NCBI GenBank assembly: GCA_023664325.1
Contig: JAMPFS010000030.1
Coordinates: 1-40,311, forward strand
From: Clostridium sp.
GTDB taxonomy: Bacteria; Bacillota; Clostridia; Lachnospirales; Lachnospiraceae
Length of the DNA stretch: 40,311 nucleotides
Direction: 5' to 3'
Shown here one piece after another: positions 16,735 to 25,284 of this stretch. The notes beneath the pieces are model-generated. The model did no database searches, was not told the origin of the DNA, and saw nothing but the letters and a program-made list of their open reading frames with translations. A program made the translations under genes and the position numbers. Position 1 is the first letter of the stretch. Each line of letters begins with the position of its first letter.

Positions 16735-17628
16735 ATGGCATACCAGATTATTACTGACGGTTCCTGCGATTTGAATCCGGATCTTGCAAAGGCGAAGAAT
16801 TTGAAAGTGGTTCCGTTTTATGTATCCTTTGACGAGGTGAAATATGAGAAAGAGATAGAGGAGGTTGATGTTCGGGGATTTTATCAGAAAATGGTTGATA
16901 ATCCGGACGTATTTCCAAAGACATCACTGCCTTCGGTGGAGGATTATGTGAATGCATTTACCCCATATGTAAAGGAAGGAACAGATATTATCTGTATTTG
17001 CATCAGCACCAAGTTCAGCGGTTCTTATAATTCGGCATCCACGGCAAAAGACATTTTGTCAGAGGATTATCCGGAGGCTGAAATTACCGTAATTGATGCC
17101 ACGGTGAATACTGTCTTGCAGGGAATTTTGGTATTAGAAGCAGTCCGCATGCAGGAAAATGGTTTTACCTATGAGCAGGTGATTGAAAATATAGAACGGA
17201 TTAAGGCTACCGGAAGGATTATTTTTACAGTGGGCAACATGGATTATTTGATTCATGGCGGACGTGTCGGCAAGGTTATGAAAGTGGCAGTGAATGCGTT
17301 AAAAATTCGTCCGATGATTATCTTAAAGGAGGGCGAGATTTTTCCGTTTGGAATCGCAAGGAGCAGACACAAATCCCTGGTCAAAATTTTAGAAAAGACA
17401 AAAGCCCACTTTGAAGAGATTCAGGAATCGGCGGATGACTACAAGTTTGTGATTGGTTACGGATATGATTATGAAGAGGCTCTGGAATTTAAGAAGATGC
17501 TTTTAGAGTCATTGGCGGAATATTCGAATATTAAGGATGTGGAAATTTTTCAGATTGGCGCTACCATCGGCGTTCACACCGGGCCATATCCGATCGGAAT
17601 CGGACTGATTCGAAAATATGACTGTTAG
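16735..17628 (+). CDS. DegV-family fatty-acid-binding protein (FakB-like)
   Basis: A 297-residue cytoplasmic protein of the DegV family, which binds a long-chain fatty acid in a buried pocket. Characterised members (FakB) present the lipid to the kinase FakA for phosphorylation and entry into phospholipid synthesis. Family hallmarks are the N-terminal ITDGSCDLNPDLAK, the conserved ISTKFSGSYNSA segment, DATVNTVLQG, and GRVGK followed by a region of about 120 residues ending with IGATIGVHTGPYPIGIG. The start follows AGGAGAAGAGAAT. No fakA homologue is in the window, so the FakB role is inference from the family. A very strong terminator follows. Confidence 0.93.
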   Translation: MAYQIITDGSCDLNPDLAKAKNLKVVPFYVSFDEVKYEKEIEEVDVRGFYQKMVDNPDVFPKTSLPSVEDYVNAFTPYVKEGTDIICICISTKFSGSYNSASTAKDILSEDYPEAEITVIDATVNTVLQGILVLEAVRMQENGFTYEQVIENIERIKATGRIIFTVGNMDYLIHGGRVGKVMKVAVNALKIRPMIILKEGEIFPFGIARSRHKSLVKILEKTKAHFEEIQESADDYKFVIGYGYDYEEALEFKKMLLESLAEYSNIKDVEIFQIGATIGVHTGPYPIGIGLIRKYDC

Positions 17629-17679
17629 CAGCCGGAACAGGTGGTATGCCGGGAAGATAAAGTATATAGTAGAATATAT

Positions 17680-17718
17680 AAAAACAGACAAAAAATCTTA
17701 GATTTTTTGTCTGTTTTT
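17680..17718 (+). terminator. Strong terminator after the DegV gene
   Basis: An 18-bp perfect inverted repeat (AAAAACAGACAAAAAATC at 17680-17697, complement at 17701-17718) with a TTA loop. Both ends are A/T runs, so it could act in either direction. Confidence 0.92.
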
Positions 17719-17741
17719 ATGTGCTTTTTGTGGCATTTGCA

Positions 17742-17785
17742 AAAGTCGGTTGTCCGACTTTCTATCAACATCTTGAGTTATCAAG
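17742..17785. other. Two adjacent perfect hairpins in the 393-base intergenic stretch
   Basis: The first hairpin is AAAGTCGG-TTGT-CCGACTTT (17742-17761). The second is CTTGA-GTTA-TCAAG (17772-17785). Neither is followed by a T-tract. They lie between the DegV terminator and the 14-codon ORF in a gap (17629-18021) that is long for this genome, so a structured leader or small RNA is possible. Confidence 0.4.
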
Positions 17786-17914
17786 TTAATATTTTGTATA
17801 TTTTGTGTAAATATGTGGAAAAATAGTATCAAGAAGAATGTAAAATGATCCGAATACGATAAATTGTCTAACATTGTAAAAATGCACAATTTCCAATAGG
17901 GAGGAGTGTGAAAA

Positions 17915-17959
17915 ATGCAGAAAATTAAGAAAAACTTTCAAAAATACTTACGAAAATAA
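17915..17959 (+). CDS. Putative 14-residue basic peptide upstream of the CarD-like gene
   Basis: ATG 17915 is preceded by a near-perfect ribosome site GGGAGGAG (17899-17906). It opens a 14-codon frame, MQKIKKNFQKYLRK, ending at TAA 17957-17959. The peptide is strongly basic (six Lys, one Arg). The Shine-Dalgarno is better than those of many real genes here, yet nothing else is in frame with it. It could be a leader peptide or a short functional peptide. The CarD-gene promoter overlaps its end. Conservation would decide; I cannot test it. Confidence 0.4.
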   Translation: MQKIKKNFQKYLRK

Positions 17960-17976
17960 TAGAAATTTGATATTAT
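17948..17976 (+). promoter_or_regulatory. Promoter of the CarD-like gene
   Basis: TTACGA (17948-17953), 17 bases, TATTAT (17971-17976) with an extended TGA (17968-17970). The -35 falls within the last codons of the 14-residue ORF. Confidence 0.55.
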
Positions 17977-18021
17977 AAGTACAGAACGTTGTTAACCAAA
18001 TTCCAGAAAGAGAGGAGAAGA

Positions 18022-18543
18022 ATGTTTAAAGTTGGTGAGTATATCGTTTATGGTATGAACGGTGTTTGTGAAGTGGAAGAGATTGGTCCGATGAATTTAA
18101 GCGGAGTGGACAGCGATCGATTGTATTACACGTTATTGCCACTGTATACAAAAGGAAGCAGAGTTTACACACCTGTGGATAATCAGAAAGTTATAATGAG
18201 ACCGGTTATTTCAAAGACAGAAGCATGTGCATTAATTGATGAATCGAAAGATGTTGAATTGATTGAGTCAGTGAATGACAAGAGCAGGGAACTTGCCTAC
18301 AAGGAGGCGCTTAGAAGCTGTGATTGCAGGGAGTGGCTGCGAATTATTCATACAACGATAAAGAGAAAAGAAGAGCGCATTGCCCAGGGCAAAAAAATGT
18401 CTGCATGTGATGAACGTTATTTAAAGCAGGCGCAGGATAATTTGTTTGGTGAATTTGCGGTAAGCTTAAAAATCGAAAAAAATGAGGTCGAACATTATAT
18501 GGAGCATCGCCTTAATATGAAGGAGATGGCATCGGCTTCTTAA
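18022..18543 (+). CDS. CarD/CdnL/TRCF-type RNA polymerase-binding regulator
   Basis: A 173-residue protein whose first 60 residues form the RNA polymerase interaction domain shared by CarD, CdnL and Mfd (FKVGEYIVYGMNGVCEVEEIG, then LYYTLLPLY and RVYTPVDN). The remaining part is helical, as in CarD, where it contacts DNA next to the open complex. Known members stabilise open promoter complexes and tune rRNA and growth genes. ATG 18022 follows AGAGGAGAAG and matches the family start; an in-frame upstream codon at 17989 adds a sequence unlike the family. It is monocistronic with its own promoter and terminator. Confidence 0.9.
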   Translation: MFKVGEYIVYGMNGVCEVEEIGPMNLSGVDSDRLYYTLLPLYTKGSRVYTPVDNQKVIMRPVISKTEACALIDESKDVELIESVNDKSRELAYKEALRSCDCREWLRIIHTTIKRKEERIAQGKKMSACDERYLKQAQDNLFGEFAVSLKIEKNEVEHYMEHRLNMKEMASAS

Positions 18544-18603
18544 TTGGGATAAGATAAATGCTCCGAACTATATAGGACTTTTAAGATACAGTCTGTATGA
18601 AAT

Positions 18604-18649
18604 AAAAAGCGGCTGGTTCTTTCGTATCAGGAAGGAACCGGTCGTTTTT
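18604..18649 (+). terminator. Terminator after the CarD-like gene
   Basis: The stem pairs AAAAAGCGGCTGGTTC (18604-18619) with GAACCGGTCGTTTTT (18635-18649), with one bulged G and two wobble pairs, ending in five Ts. Confidence 0.82.
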
Positions 18650-18690
18650 ATGTTCTGATTTAAGCAAATTGATAGGACTCTTAGTTTTTT

Positions 18691-18719
18691 TTGATATTCT
18701 TGCAGTTTTATGATATGAT
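18691..18719 (+). promoter_or_regulatory. Promoter of the Hsp70-TPR-hflX operon
   Basis: TTGATA (18691-18696), 17 bases, TATGAT (18714-18719) with an extended TGA. This is a housekeeping promoter; no CIRCE (HrcA) element is seen near it, so the Hsp70 gene is not under the usual DnaK heat-shock control. Confidence 0.72.
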
Positions 18720-18804
18720 AACAACATATGGACATTTTTAGTGTACGATTGTAGAACTGAAAAAAAGTCCTGACAGAGTATGATAGAGAAACAGAGGTTA
18801 CAAT

Positions 18805-20493
18805 ATGATTATAGGAATTGATTTAGGAACAACAAACAGCTTGGCAGCGTATTATACAGAAGATGGCCCGAAAATTATTCCAAACCGTTTAGGAAAGAAT
18901 TTAACCCCGTCTGTAGTCAGTGTGGATGAGGAGGGGCAGGTTTTCATTGGTGAGACAGCCAGGGAACGTATGCTGCTGCATCCGGAAAGCTCAGCGGCTG
19001 TCTTTAAGCGGAGTATGGGGAGTGAGAAAATTTTTGAACTTTCCGGAAAAAAATTTTTGCCGGAGGAATTATCGGCTTTAATTTTAAAAGCGCTTAAAGA
19101 GGATGCAGAATGTTTTTTACAGGAGGAGATCACAGAAGCGGTTATCAGTGTGCCTGCATATTTTAATGATGAACGCAGAAAAGCGACAAAGCGCGCGGGA
19201 GAGCTTGCGGGTCTTAAGGTGGAGCGTATTATCAGTGAGCCAACCGCTGCTGCGATTGCATATGGTTTATACCAGAACCGTGACAACGGTAAATTTCTTG
19301 TGTTTGATTTAGGCGGGGGAACATTTGATGTATCCATCTTAGAACTGTTTGATTCTATTATTGAAGTCAGAGCTGTGGCAGGAGACAATTTTTTAGGCGG
19401 AGAAGATTTCACAAAGGTAATTGAGCAGATTTTCTTTGAACGGAATTCCGATATTGAGAAGGACAGACTGACACAAAAGGAACTGCGGCATCTTGCGAAA
19501 CAGGCAGAGAATTGCAAGATTGGTTTTGGCGAAAACCGTATTTCGACCATGACCTGCACCTTAGGAGAGAAGACGTATGAGATGAGCCTTTCCATTGATG
19601 AATACGAGGCAAAGTGCGATGAGCTTTTAGATAAGATCAGACAGCCGATTAAACGGAGCCTTTCGGATGCCAATGTAAGACTTAAGGATATTGATCGTGT
19701 TGTTATGGTGGGTGGCGCCACGAAGCTTTCCTTTATCCGGAAGTTTGTGGGGAAACTGTTCCATAATTTGCCGGATACCTCAATTAACCCGGATGAAGCG
19801 GTAGCATTAGGCGCTGCCGTGCAGGGCGCCATGAAGGAGCGGAGAGACAGTATCAAAGAGGTGATTCTTACAGATGTATGCCCGTTTACACTGGGAACAG
19901 AGGTGGTGTTAGAGAAAGAAAACGGAAGGTTTGAGGATGGTCATTTTTGTCCAATCATAGAGCGGAATACAACAATTCCGGCAAGCAGAACAGAACGCCT
20001 TTATACAGTCAATGACAACCAGACACAAATCAGGTGCAAGGTGCTGCAGGGCGAAAGCCGTTTTGCCTCTAATAATGTGCTGTTAGGGGAAATCCGTATT
20101 CATGTGCCAAAGGCGGAAGCGGGAAAAGAGGCGGTGGATGTAACCTATACTTATGATGTAAACTCTATCTTGGAAGTTGAGATCAAGGTGGTATCTACCG
20201 GTGAGGTCACAAAGCAGATTATTAAAACAAATGCTACCGATATGACACCGGAAGAGATTAAAGAGCGGATGGAGGCGCTGTCATATCTCAAAATCCACCC
20301 GAGGGATAAAGAGGAGAATAAGCTTTTGCTGCTTCGGGGAGAACGGCTTTATGAGGAAAGCATTGGGAAGGAACGCATGCAGATTGAATATGTGCTGCGG
20401 GAATTTGAAAGGGCATTGGATACCAGAGACGAGGCGGTGATAGAAGGCGCCAGGCGTGACTTCAAAGAGTTTTTGGAGGAGTTTACGGAATAG
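18805..20493 (+). CDS. hscC: HscC-like specialised Hsp70 chaperone
   Basis: A 562-residue Hsp70, shorter than DnaK (about 610-640) and near the length of Escherichia coli HscC. The ATPase domain (1 to about 355) has GIDLGTTNSLAA, the VFKRSMG segment typical of HscC-like proteins, EPTAAAIAYG, DLGGGTFDVS (168-177) and VMVGGATKLSFI. A beta substrate domain follows (about 360-475; NTTIPASRTERLYTVNDNQ), then a short helical lid. The acidic disordered DnaK tail is absent. No grpE or classical dnaJ is adjacent, which also fits the HscC type. The TPR membrane protein and hflX follow at 62 and then 11 bases, suggesting one transcript. A J-like TPR protein lies 6 kb upstream. DnaK itself is expected elsewhere. 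The HscC label rests on length and recalled motifs, so orthology is less sure than the Hsp70 call. Confidence 0.85.
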   Translation: MIIGIDLGTTNSLAAYYTEDGPKIIPNRLGKNLTPSVVSVDEEGQVFIGETARERMLLHPESSAAVFKRSMGSEKIFELSGKKFLPEELSALILKALKEDAECFLQEEITEAVISVPAYFNDERRKATKRAGELAGLKVERIISEPTAAAIAYGLYQNRDNGKFLVFDLGGGTFDVSILELFDSIIEVRAVAGDNFLGGEDFTKVIEQIFFERNSDIEKDRLTQKELRHLAKQAENCKIGFGENRISTMTCTLGEKTYEMSLSIDEYEAKCDELLDKIRQPIKRSLSDANVRLKDIDRVVMVGGATKLSFIRKFVGKLFHNLPDTSINPDEAVALGAAVQGAMKERRDSIKEVILTDVCPFTLGTEVVLEKENGRFEDGHFCPIIERNTTIPASRTERLYTVNDNQTQIRCKVLQGESRFASNNVLLGEIRIHVPKAEAGKEAVDVTYTYDVNSILEVEIKVVSTGEVTKQIIKTNATDMTPEEIKERMEALSYLKIHPRDKEENKLLLLRGERLYEESIGKERMQIEYVLREFERALDTRDEAVIEGARRDFKEFLEEFTE

Positions 20494-20555
20494 TTTGGAA
20501 GCAGATTGTGTGTGCAGGATGACAGAGGTATAAATGTAGAAAGGCAGTTTGATAC

Positions 20556-21482
20556 ATGGCAAGGCGAAAAAATAAATGGGACAGTCCATATAGTGACAAT
20601 AAGCGAAGAAAGAGCAGGAGGAGGAACCAGAGGGATTACTTTCAAATTTATGAAATGCCCGATTATCATAAAAAGAAAAAGCGTAAGAAAAAACAGACAT
20701 TTAAAGTTAAAAATGTAATAAAAGGAACAGTGGCATTTTTTGTGATGGTATTTATCATATATGGCGTGTCTTTCGGTGTAAAGTTCAGCATGCTGAATAA
20801 GGGTATTTCCCAATATAAACAGGATGATTTCGAGGGCGCAATCGGTTTGTTTACCGAGGCATTAAAGCCGAGACTGCCGCTGTTTGAGGAATTTGATAAT
20901 AATGTGCGGCTGTATCTGGCAGATTGTTATGTGAATATGGGACAGTATGGTGATGCGTGTTATGAATACAGCCAGATCAGATTGTGGGCAGATGAGCAGG
21001 TAGATGGTTTGTCCTATCTTGCGAATGTGGCATATGGGTTGCAGCTATATGAGTGGAAGGATTACAGGGAAGCGTTACCGATTTTATTGGAAGCCTATGA
21101 GGACGGTTACAGCGACCTGGTACTTTATGTGGGCAGTTGTTATGGACAGACCGGAGATCTTGAGAATATGCAGATTTATTATGATGTATTTTTGAGAAAT
21201 AATGAGATGAACAGCTTTATGTATGCCCAGTATGCCGCAATTTCCTTAGATGGAGGGAATTTGGAGGAGGCGCTTTCCTACATTGAGCAGGGAAAGCAGT
21301 TGAAAGACCAGTCCAGTATCAAGGAACTATTATTTGATGAGATTGTATATTATGAGAAACAAAAGGATTATAATGCGGCATATGAGAAAGCGCAGGCATT
21401 TGTGGAAGCATATCCAAATGATATAGACGGAAAAAATGAGTATGATTTACTTTACACAAGACAGAATGTTTCGGGAGAATAG
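20556..21482 (+). CDS. Single-pass membrane protein with a C-terminal TPR domain
   Basis: A 308-residue protein. Residues 1-55 are extremely basic (runs such as KKKKRKKKQ), followed by one TM segment (about 56-76; GTVAFFVMVFIIYGVSFGV). The remainder is TPR-like helical hairpins (GISQYKQDDFEGAIGLFTEAL, LADCYVNMGQYGDACYEYSQ, LEEALSYIEQGKQ). The positive-inside rule predicts the basic tail inside and the TPR domain outside. It lies between the Hsp70 and hflX genes in one apparent operon, so it may be a membrane partner of that chaperone, but an outward TPR domain would not meet a cytoplasmic Hsp70 directly. The ribosome site is weak (AGAAAGG, about 12 bases off). No named family is recognised. 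Confidence 0.8.
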   Translation: MARRKNKWDSPYSDNKRRKSRRRNQRDYFQIYEMPDYHKKKKRKKKQTFKVKNVIKGTVAFFVMVFIIYGVSFGVKFSMLNKGISQYKQDDFEGAIGLFTEALKPRLPLFEEFDNNVRLYLADCYVNMGQYGDACYEYSQIRLWADEQVDGLSYLANVAYGLQLYEWKDYREALPILLEAYEDGYSDLVLYVGSCYGQTGDLENMQIYYDVFLRNNEMNSFMYAQYAAISLDGGNLEEALSYIEQGKQLKDQSSIKELLFDEIVYYEKQKDYNAAYEKAQAFVEAYPNDIDGKNEYDLLYTRQNVSGE

Positions 21483-21493
21483 GTGGAGGAAGT

Positions 21494-22741
21494 ATGGCAG
21501 ATTTCTATGAAAACCGCCAGGAGGACGAGCGGGTTATATTGGTAGCAGTAAAGGAAAAGGGCAGTGAGGACGAGGAGGTTTCCTTAAGAGAGCTTTCCGA
21601 GTTGGTAAAGACTGCCGGGGCTGTTGCGCTTGGAAAAATGGTACAGAATTTGGAGTATGCAAATCCGGTAACCTATCTTGGAAAAGGAAAATTGGACGAA
21701 CTAAAAACAATGCTTGTGGCGATGGACGCTACAGGCATTGTTTGCGATACGGAACTAACCCCGGTACAGATGAAGAATCTTTCGCAGATTCTGGATGTGA
21801 AGATTATGGACAGGACAATGGTAATTTTGGATATTTTTGCTGCCCGTGCCAATACGAGGGAGGGAAAAATACAGGTGGAGCTTGCCCAGTTGAAGTATAA
21901 CGCTGCCATGTTGACAGGACTCCGTCCCTCCCTTTCAAGGCTCGGCGGAGGCATTGGAACGAGAGGTCCCGGGGAGAAAAAGCTGGAGATGGACAGGCGT
22001 ATCATCAGAGAACAGATTTCCGGCTTAAAACGGGATTTGGAGGCAGTGAAGAAACACCGTGAAACACAGAGGAAGCTCCGAAGGAAAAACAGCAGTCCCA
22101 CGATCTGTATTGTGGGTTATACCAATGCAGGCAAGTCTACACTGTTAAATCATTTGACAAAATCAGAGGTGTTAGCGGAGAATAAGCTGTTTGCAACCCT
22201 TGATCCAACAACGAGAGCCATGACACTTCCCAATGGACAAAACATTATGCTGACAGATACGGTTGGATTTATTTCCAATCTGCCGCATCATCTAATCCAG
22301 GCATTTCGGTCAACCCTGGAGGAGGCTAAATACAGTGATATGATACTGCATGTGGTTGATGTATCGAATCCCGATGCAGACCGTCAGATGTTTGCTGTTT
22401 ATGAAACGCTAAGGCAGTTGGAAATTAGAGATAAACCGATTATTACAGTATTTAATAAAACAGATTGTCTGGCAAAACAGCCGGTTATTAAGGATTTGCA
22501 GGCAGACGCAACGGTGTTTATTTCCGCAGCAAAGGAGCAGGGGCTTGACCGCTTGCTGGAACAGATTGAGGAGGAACTCCGCAAAAGCAGGACTTATGTG
22601 GAAACGGTAATTTCTTACAGGGATACAGCAGTTCTTGCGGATATCAGGCGGTATGGCGAGCTGTTGGAAGAGGACTATCGGGAAAATGGCATATATGTGA
22701 GAGCCTATGTCAGAGTTCAGGATGCTGCAAGACTGTCATAG
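21494..22741 (+). CDS. hflX: Ribosome-associated GTPase HflX
   Basis: HflX is a translational GTPase that splits stalled 70S ribosomes, for example under heat stress. The protein has 415 residues. The N-terminal HflX domain (1 to about 195) has YLGKGK and the Gly-rich loop GGGIGTRGPGEKKLEMDRR. The G domain carries G1 GYTNAGKST (near 207), G3 DTVGFI and G4 NKTD, with a short C-terminal part. GGAGG precedes ATG 21494. It starts 11 bases after the TPR gene, so it is probably cotranscribed with the Hsp70 and TPR genes, which fits a stress or quality-control operon. No clear terminator follows within 22742-22880. Confidence 0.95.
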   Translation: MADFYENRQEDERVILVAVKEKGSEDEEVSLRELSELVKTAGAVALGKMVQNLEYANPVTYLGKGKLDELKTMLVAMDATGIVCDTELTPVQMKNLSQILDVKIMDRTMVILDIFAARANTREGKIQVELAQLKYNAAMLTGLRPSLSRLGGGIGTRGPGEKKLEMDRRIIREQISGLKRDLEAVKKHRETQRKLRRKNSSPTICIVGYTNAGKSTLLNHLTKSEVLAENKLFATLDPTTRAMTLPNGQNIMLTDTVGFISNLPHHLIQAFRSTLEEAKYSDMILHVVDVSNPDADRQMFAVYETLRQLEIRDKPIITVFNKTDCLAKQPVIKDLQADATVFISAAKEQGLDRLLEQIEEELRKSRTYVETVISYRDTAVLADIRRYGELLEEDYRENGIYVRAYVRVQDAARLS

Positions 22742-22888
22742 GAGTTTTAAGGGTATTTTATCCGTATCTCAGGAGAATCCGGGTGTACATTTTCACATTT
22801 GTCACACAATAACGCATTATATTAACGATAATATGTTACAGTAATATTATGTTATGTAAAATAAAATGTAAAAAAAGTTACATTTTTG

Positions 22889-22917
22889 TTGAAAAGAGAG
22901 CAGTAATATAGTATTAT
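22889..22917 (+). promoter_or_regulatory. Promoter of the SH3b/glucosaminidase gene
   Basis: TTGAAA (22889-22894), 17 bases, TATTAT (22912-22917). The -10 lies within the first copy of a 13-base-spaced direct repeat TATTATGTAA (22912-22921 and 22925-22934). The wider 22742-23025 gap holds no gene and is rich in TGTAA/TTACA words. Confidence 0.6.
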
Positions 22918-23025
22918 GTAACTATATTATGTAAATTTGTTTTGCGAAAAACGTGATTGAGAACATGCAGAGCATTTTGAGGTGTGTTAGGTTGACATAA
23001 AAAAGAAGTGTGGGGTGTACAGCGG

Positions 23026-25251
23026 ATGGAATATAAGAAAAATACAGGAAACCGGAAAACTAAAAAATATGTATTGTTTGCGCTATTGTTTGTGTTCTGT
23101 GGTATTTTGGCATCCGGAACAAAGGCGGAAGCAGCAAAGACATGTTCTTCCGTAATCAGTTTACCGGCAAAGACGAATGCAAAGGTAAACATTCGTAAAA
23201 AGGCAGGAACAAGCTATAAATCCTATGGATACGTTGCCAAGAATGATGCAGTTACCATTCTGGGACAGGTTAAGAATAACGGCGCCACATGGTATAAGTG
23301 TAAGGCGAAGGTAAACGGAAAATTGAAGACGGGATACATTTCCAGCGCTTATGTGAAAAAAACATTTCCGCTTTCGGGAACGGTAAACAGCAAGGTGACA
23401 ACGCACCTGAATGTGAGGAAAAAGACTTCAACGACCTCGAAATCCCTGGGGAAGATTAAAAAGAATACGAAGGTGACGGTCAAGGGAATCACCAAGAAAT
23501 CAAGTACCTACTGGTATAAAATCAGTGTCAAAGTGAAGGGGAAGACGGTTACAGGGTATGTATCGGGCAAATATATCAGCGTAAGCGCTCCCGACAGCCA
23601 ACCGGCAAAGACGGACACTGCCCCAAAATCGGATGATACAGCGACAGACAATACCGTGGCAAAGTCCGGTTATGTGAATGACAAGGTGACAACGACATTG
23701 AGGGTTCGCAAATCTGCGAGTACCTCAAGTGAAGTTTTATTAAATATTAAGAGCGGAACCAAAGTTTCGGTGATCGGAACAAGTGGTGACTGGTATAAAA
23801 TTACAGTCAAATCCGGCACGAAGAATATTACAGGATATGTTGCCAAAGAATATATTACACTGGATTCGGAAACAGGCAGTAATAATACGAATAACAACAC
23901 GGATAACAATACGGGTACAGGTGAAACGGATGCTGCATTTGAAACACTGTTGAAGAATTTTCCGGCAAGTTACCAGGCGAGTTTAAAGACACTGCACAAT
24001 GCATATCCGAGCTGGAAGTTTGTGGCAGTGGATACCGGGCTTGACTGGAATACGGTGATTGCAAATGAGAGCATTGTGGGCAGAAACGTGATGCAGAGCA
24101 ATTATCCGAAAGGCGGAAACACGCTGGCTCCATTTTCTTATTTGTCAACGGCATCCGGCGCTTATGACTGGTCTACAGACAAATATGTGGTAAAGGACGG
24201 AAGCAACTGGTACAGCGCAAATTCCGCAGTGATTTCCTATTATATGGATCCGAGAAATTTCCTGAATGATACAGATATTTTCCAGTTTGAAGCGCTTGCC
24301 TATGACTCGTCACAGACGGTAACTGTGGTGCAGAGCATCTTAAGCAATACCTTTATGAAAGGGAAATACAGTGTGAAAGACTCGGCAACAGGAAAGACAG
24401 CAAGCGGTTACTATAAGGATGCATTTATGGATGCAGGGAAAGGCGCAAAGGCGAACCCATATTTCCTTGCAACCCGGGTGAAACAGGAAGTGGGCATCAA
24501 TGGTTCCAATTCTACAAGCGGAACATATAAGGGTTATGAAGGTATTTATAATTTCTATAATATCGGCGCCAATGACGGAGGAGATGCCGTGGCAAAGGGG
24601 CTGAGCTGGGCAAAGGGTGGTTCCACGAATGCAACGACTTATGGAAGACCGTGGACAACACCGTATAAGTCAATTGTCGGTGGCGCAAAATATATTGCGG
24701 CGAACTACATTAACAAAGGACAGAACACATTATATTTCCAGAAATTTAATGTAAAACCGACCGAGACGAACCAATTGTATTTACATCAGTATATGACAAA
24801 TGTACAGGCGCCTTATTCCGAGGGAAGATCGACAAGAACAGCTTATAATGGGCTGGGTATTTTGAAAGATGCAATGGTATTTTATATTCCGGTATATAAT
24901 AATATGCCGTCAAGCGCCTGTAAGCTGCCGGCATCCGGTGGCAATCCAAATCCGTTTTTATCAGATTTGGCTGTGTATAACGGAAATACAAAGCTGTCCA
25001 TGAGTTCGACTTTTAAGAAACCATCATCGACGGGTGAGTTGTCAAATGATACTTACTCGGTAGTAGTTGGCAAGAATGTGTCAACCGTGAAAATCACGGC
25101 ATCGACCATCAGCAGTAAGGCTTCTGTTCAGGGAACGGGAGACGTGAGCTTAAAGCCGGCAGGACAGACGACACAGGTTAAGGTGACAGGTGTTGCACAG
25201 AACGGAACAAAGAAAGAGTACATTATCAATATAACAAGAAATACAAAGTAA
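23026..25251 (+). CDS. Secreted triple-SH3b N-acetylglucosaminidase-like protein
   Basis: A 741-residue exported protein. The signal peptide (1-37) ends near KAEAAK. Three SH3b domains follow (about 39-112, 114-186 and 213-280), each with a VN/LN/LR(I/V)RK motif. After an Asn/Thr linker comes a glucosaminidase-type domain (about 305-635). It has YMDPRNFLNDTDIFQFE and TRVKQEVG, where Glu488 is a plausible catalytic acid. The C-terminus (about 643-741) is a cadherin-like beta-sandwich (LSDLAVYNG...YIINITR). It should bind and cut wall glycan during growth or separation. ATG 23026 follows GGGGTG by eight bases; GTG 23008 is in frame but has a poor site. It is very Lys-rich and likely non-covalently wall-bound. 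The next gene, 33 bases on, carries a related beta-sandwich domain. Confidence 0.87.
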   Translation: MEYKKNTGNRKTKKYVLFALLFVFCGILASGTKAEAAKTCSSVISLPAKTNAKVNIRKKAGTSYKSYGYVAKNDAVTILGQVKNNGATWYKCKAKVNGKLKTGYISSAYVKKTFPLSGTVNSKVTTHLNVRKKTSTTSKSLGKIKKNTKVTVKGITKKSSTYWYKISVKVKGKTVTGYVSGKYISVSAPDSQPAKTDTAPKSDDTATDNTVAKSGYVNDKVTTTLRVRKSASTSSEVLLNIKSGTKVSVIGTSGDWYKITVKSGTKNITGYVAKEYITLDSETGSNNTNNNTDNNTGTGETDAAFETLLKNFPASYQASLKTLHNAYPSWKFVAVDTGLDWNTVIANESIVGRNVMQSNYPKGGNTLAPFSYLSTASGAYDWSTDKYVVKDGSNWYSANSAVISYYMDPRNFLNDTDIFQFEALAYDSSQTVTVVQSILSNTFMKGKYSVKDSATGKTASGYYKDAFMDAGKGAKANPYFLATRVKQEVGINGSNSTSGTYKGYEGIYNFYNIGANDGGDAVAKGLSWAKGGSTNATTYGRPWTTPYKSIVGGAKYIAANYINKGQNTLYFQKFNVKPTETNQLYLHQYMTNVQAPYSEGRSTRTAYNGLGILKDAMVFYIPVYNNMPSSACKLPASGGNPNPFLSDLAVYNGNTKLSMSSTFKKPSSTGELSNDTYSVVVGKNVSTVKITASTISSKASVQGTGDVSLKPAGQTTQVKVTGVAQNGTKKEYIINITRNTK

Positions 25252-25284
25252 CCCATTGGCTGCCGGAATGGAAAGGAGAAATAT

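Noticed and set aside
18852..19856. 334-codon minus-strand frame inside the Hsp70 gene.
   Set aside because: It lies wholly within a well-supported Hsp70 gene, is Ser-rich as expected from an antisense frame, and has no ribosome site.
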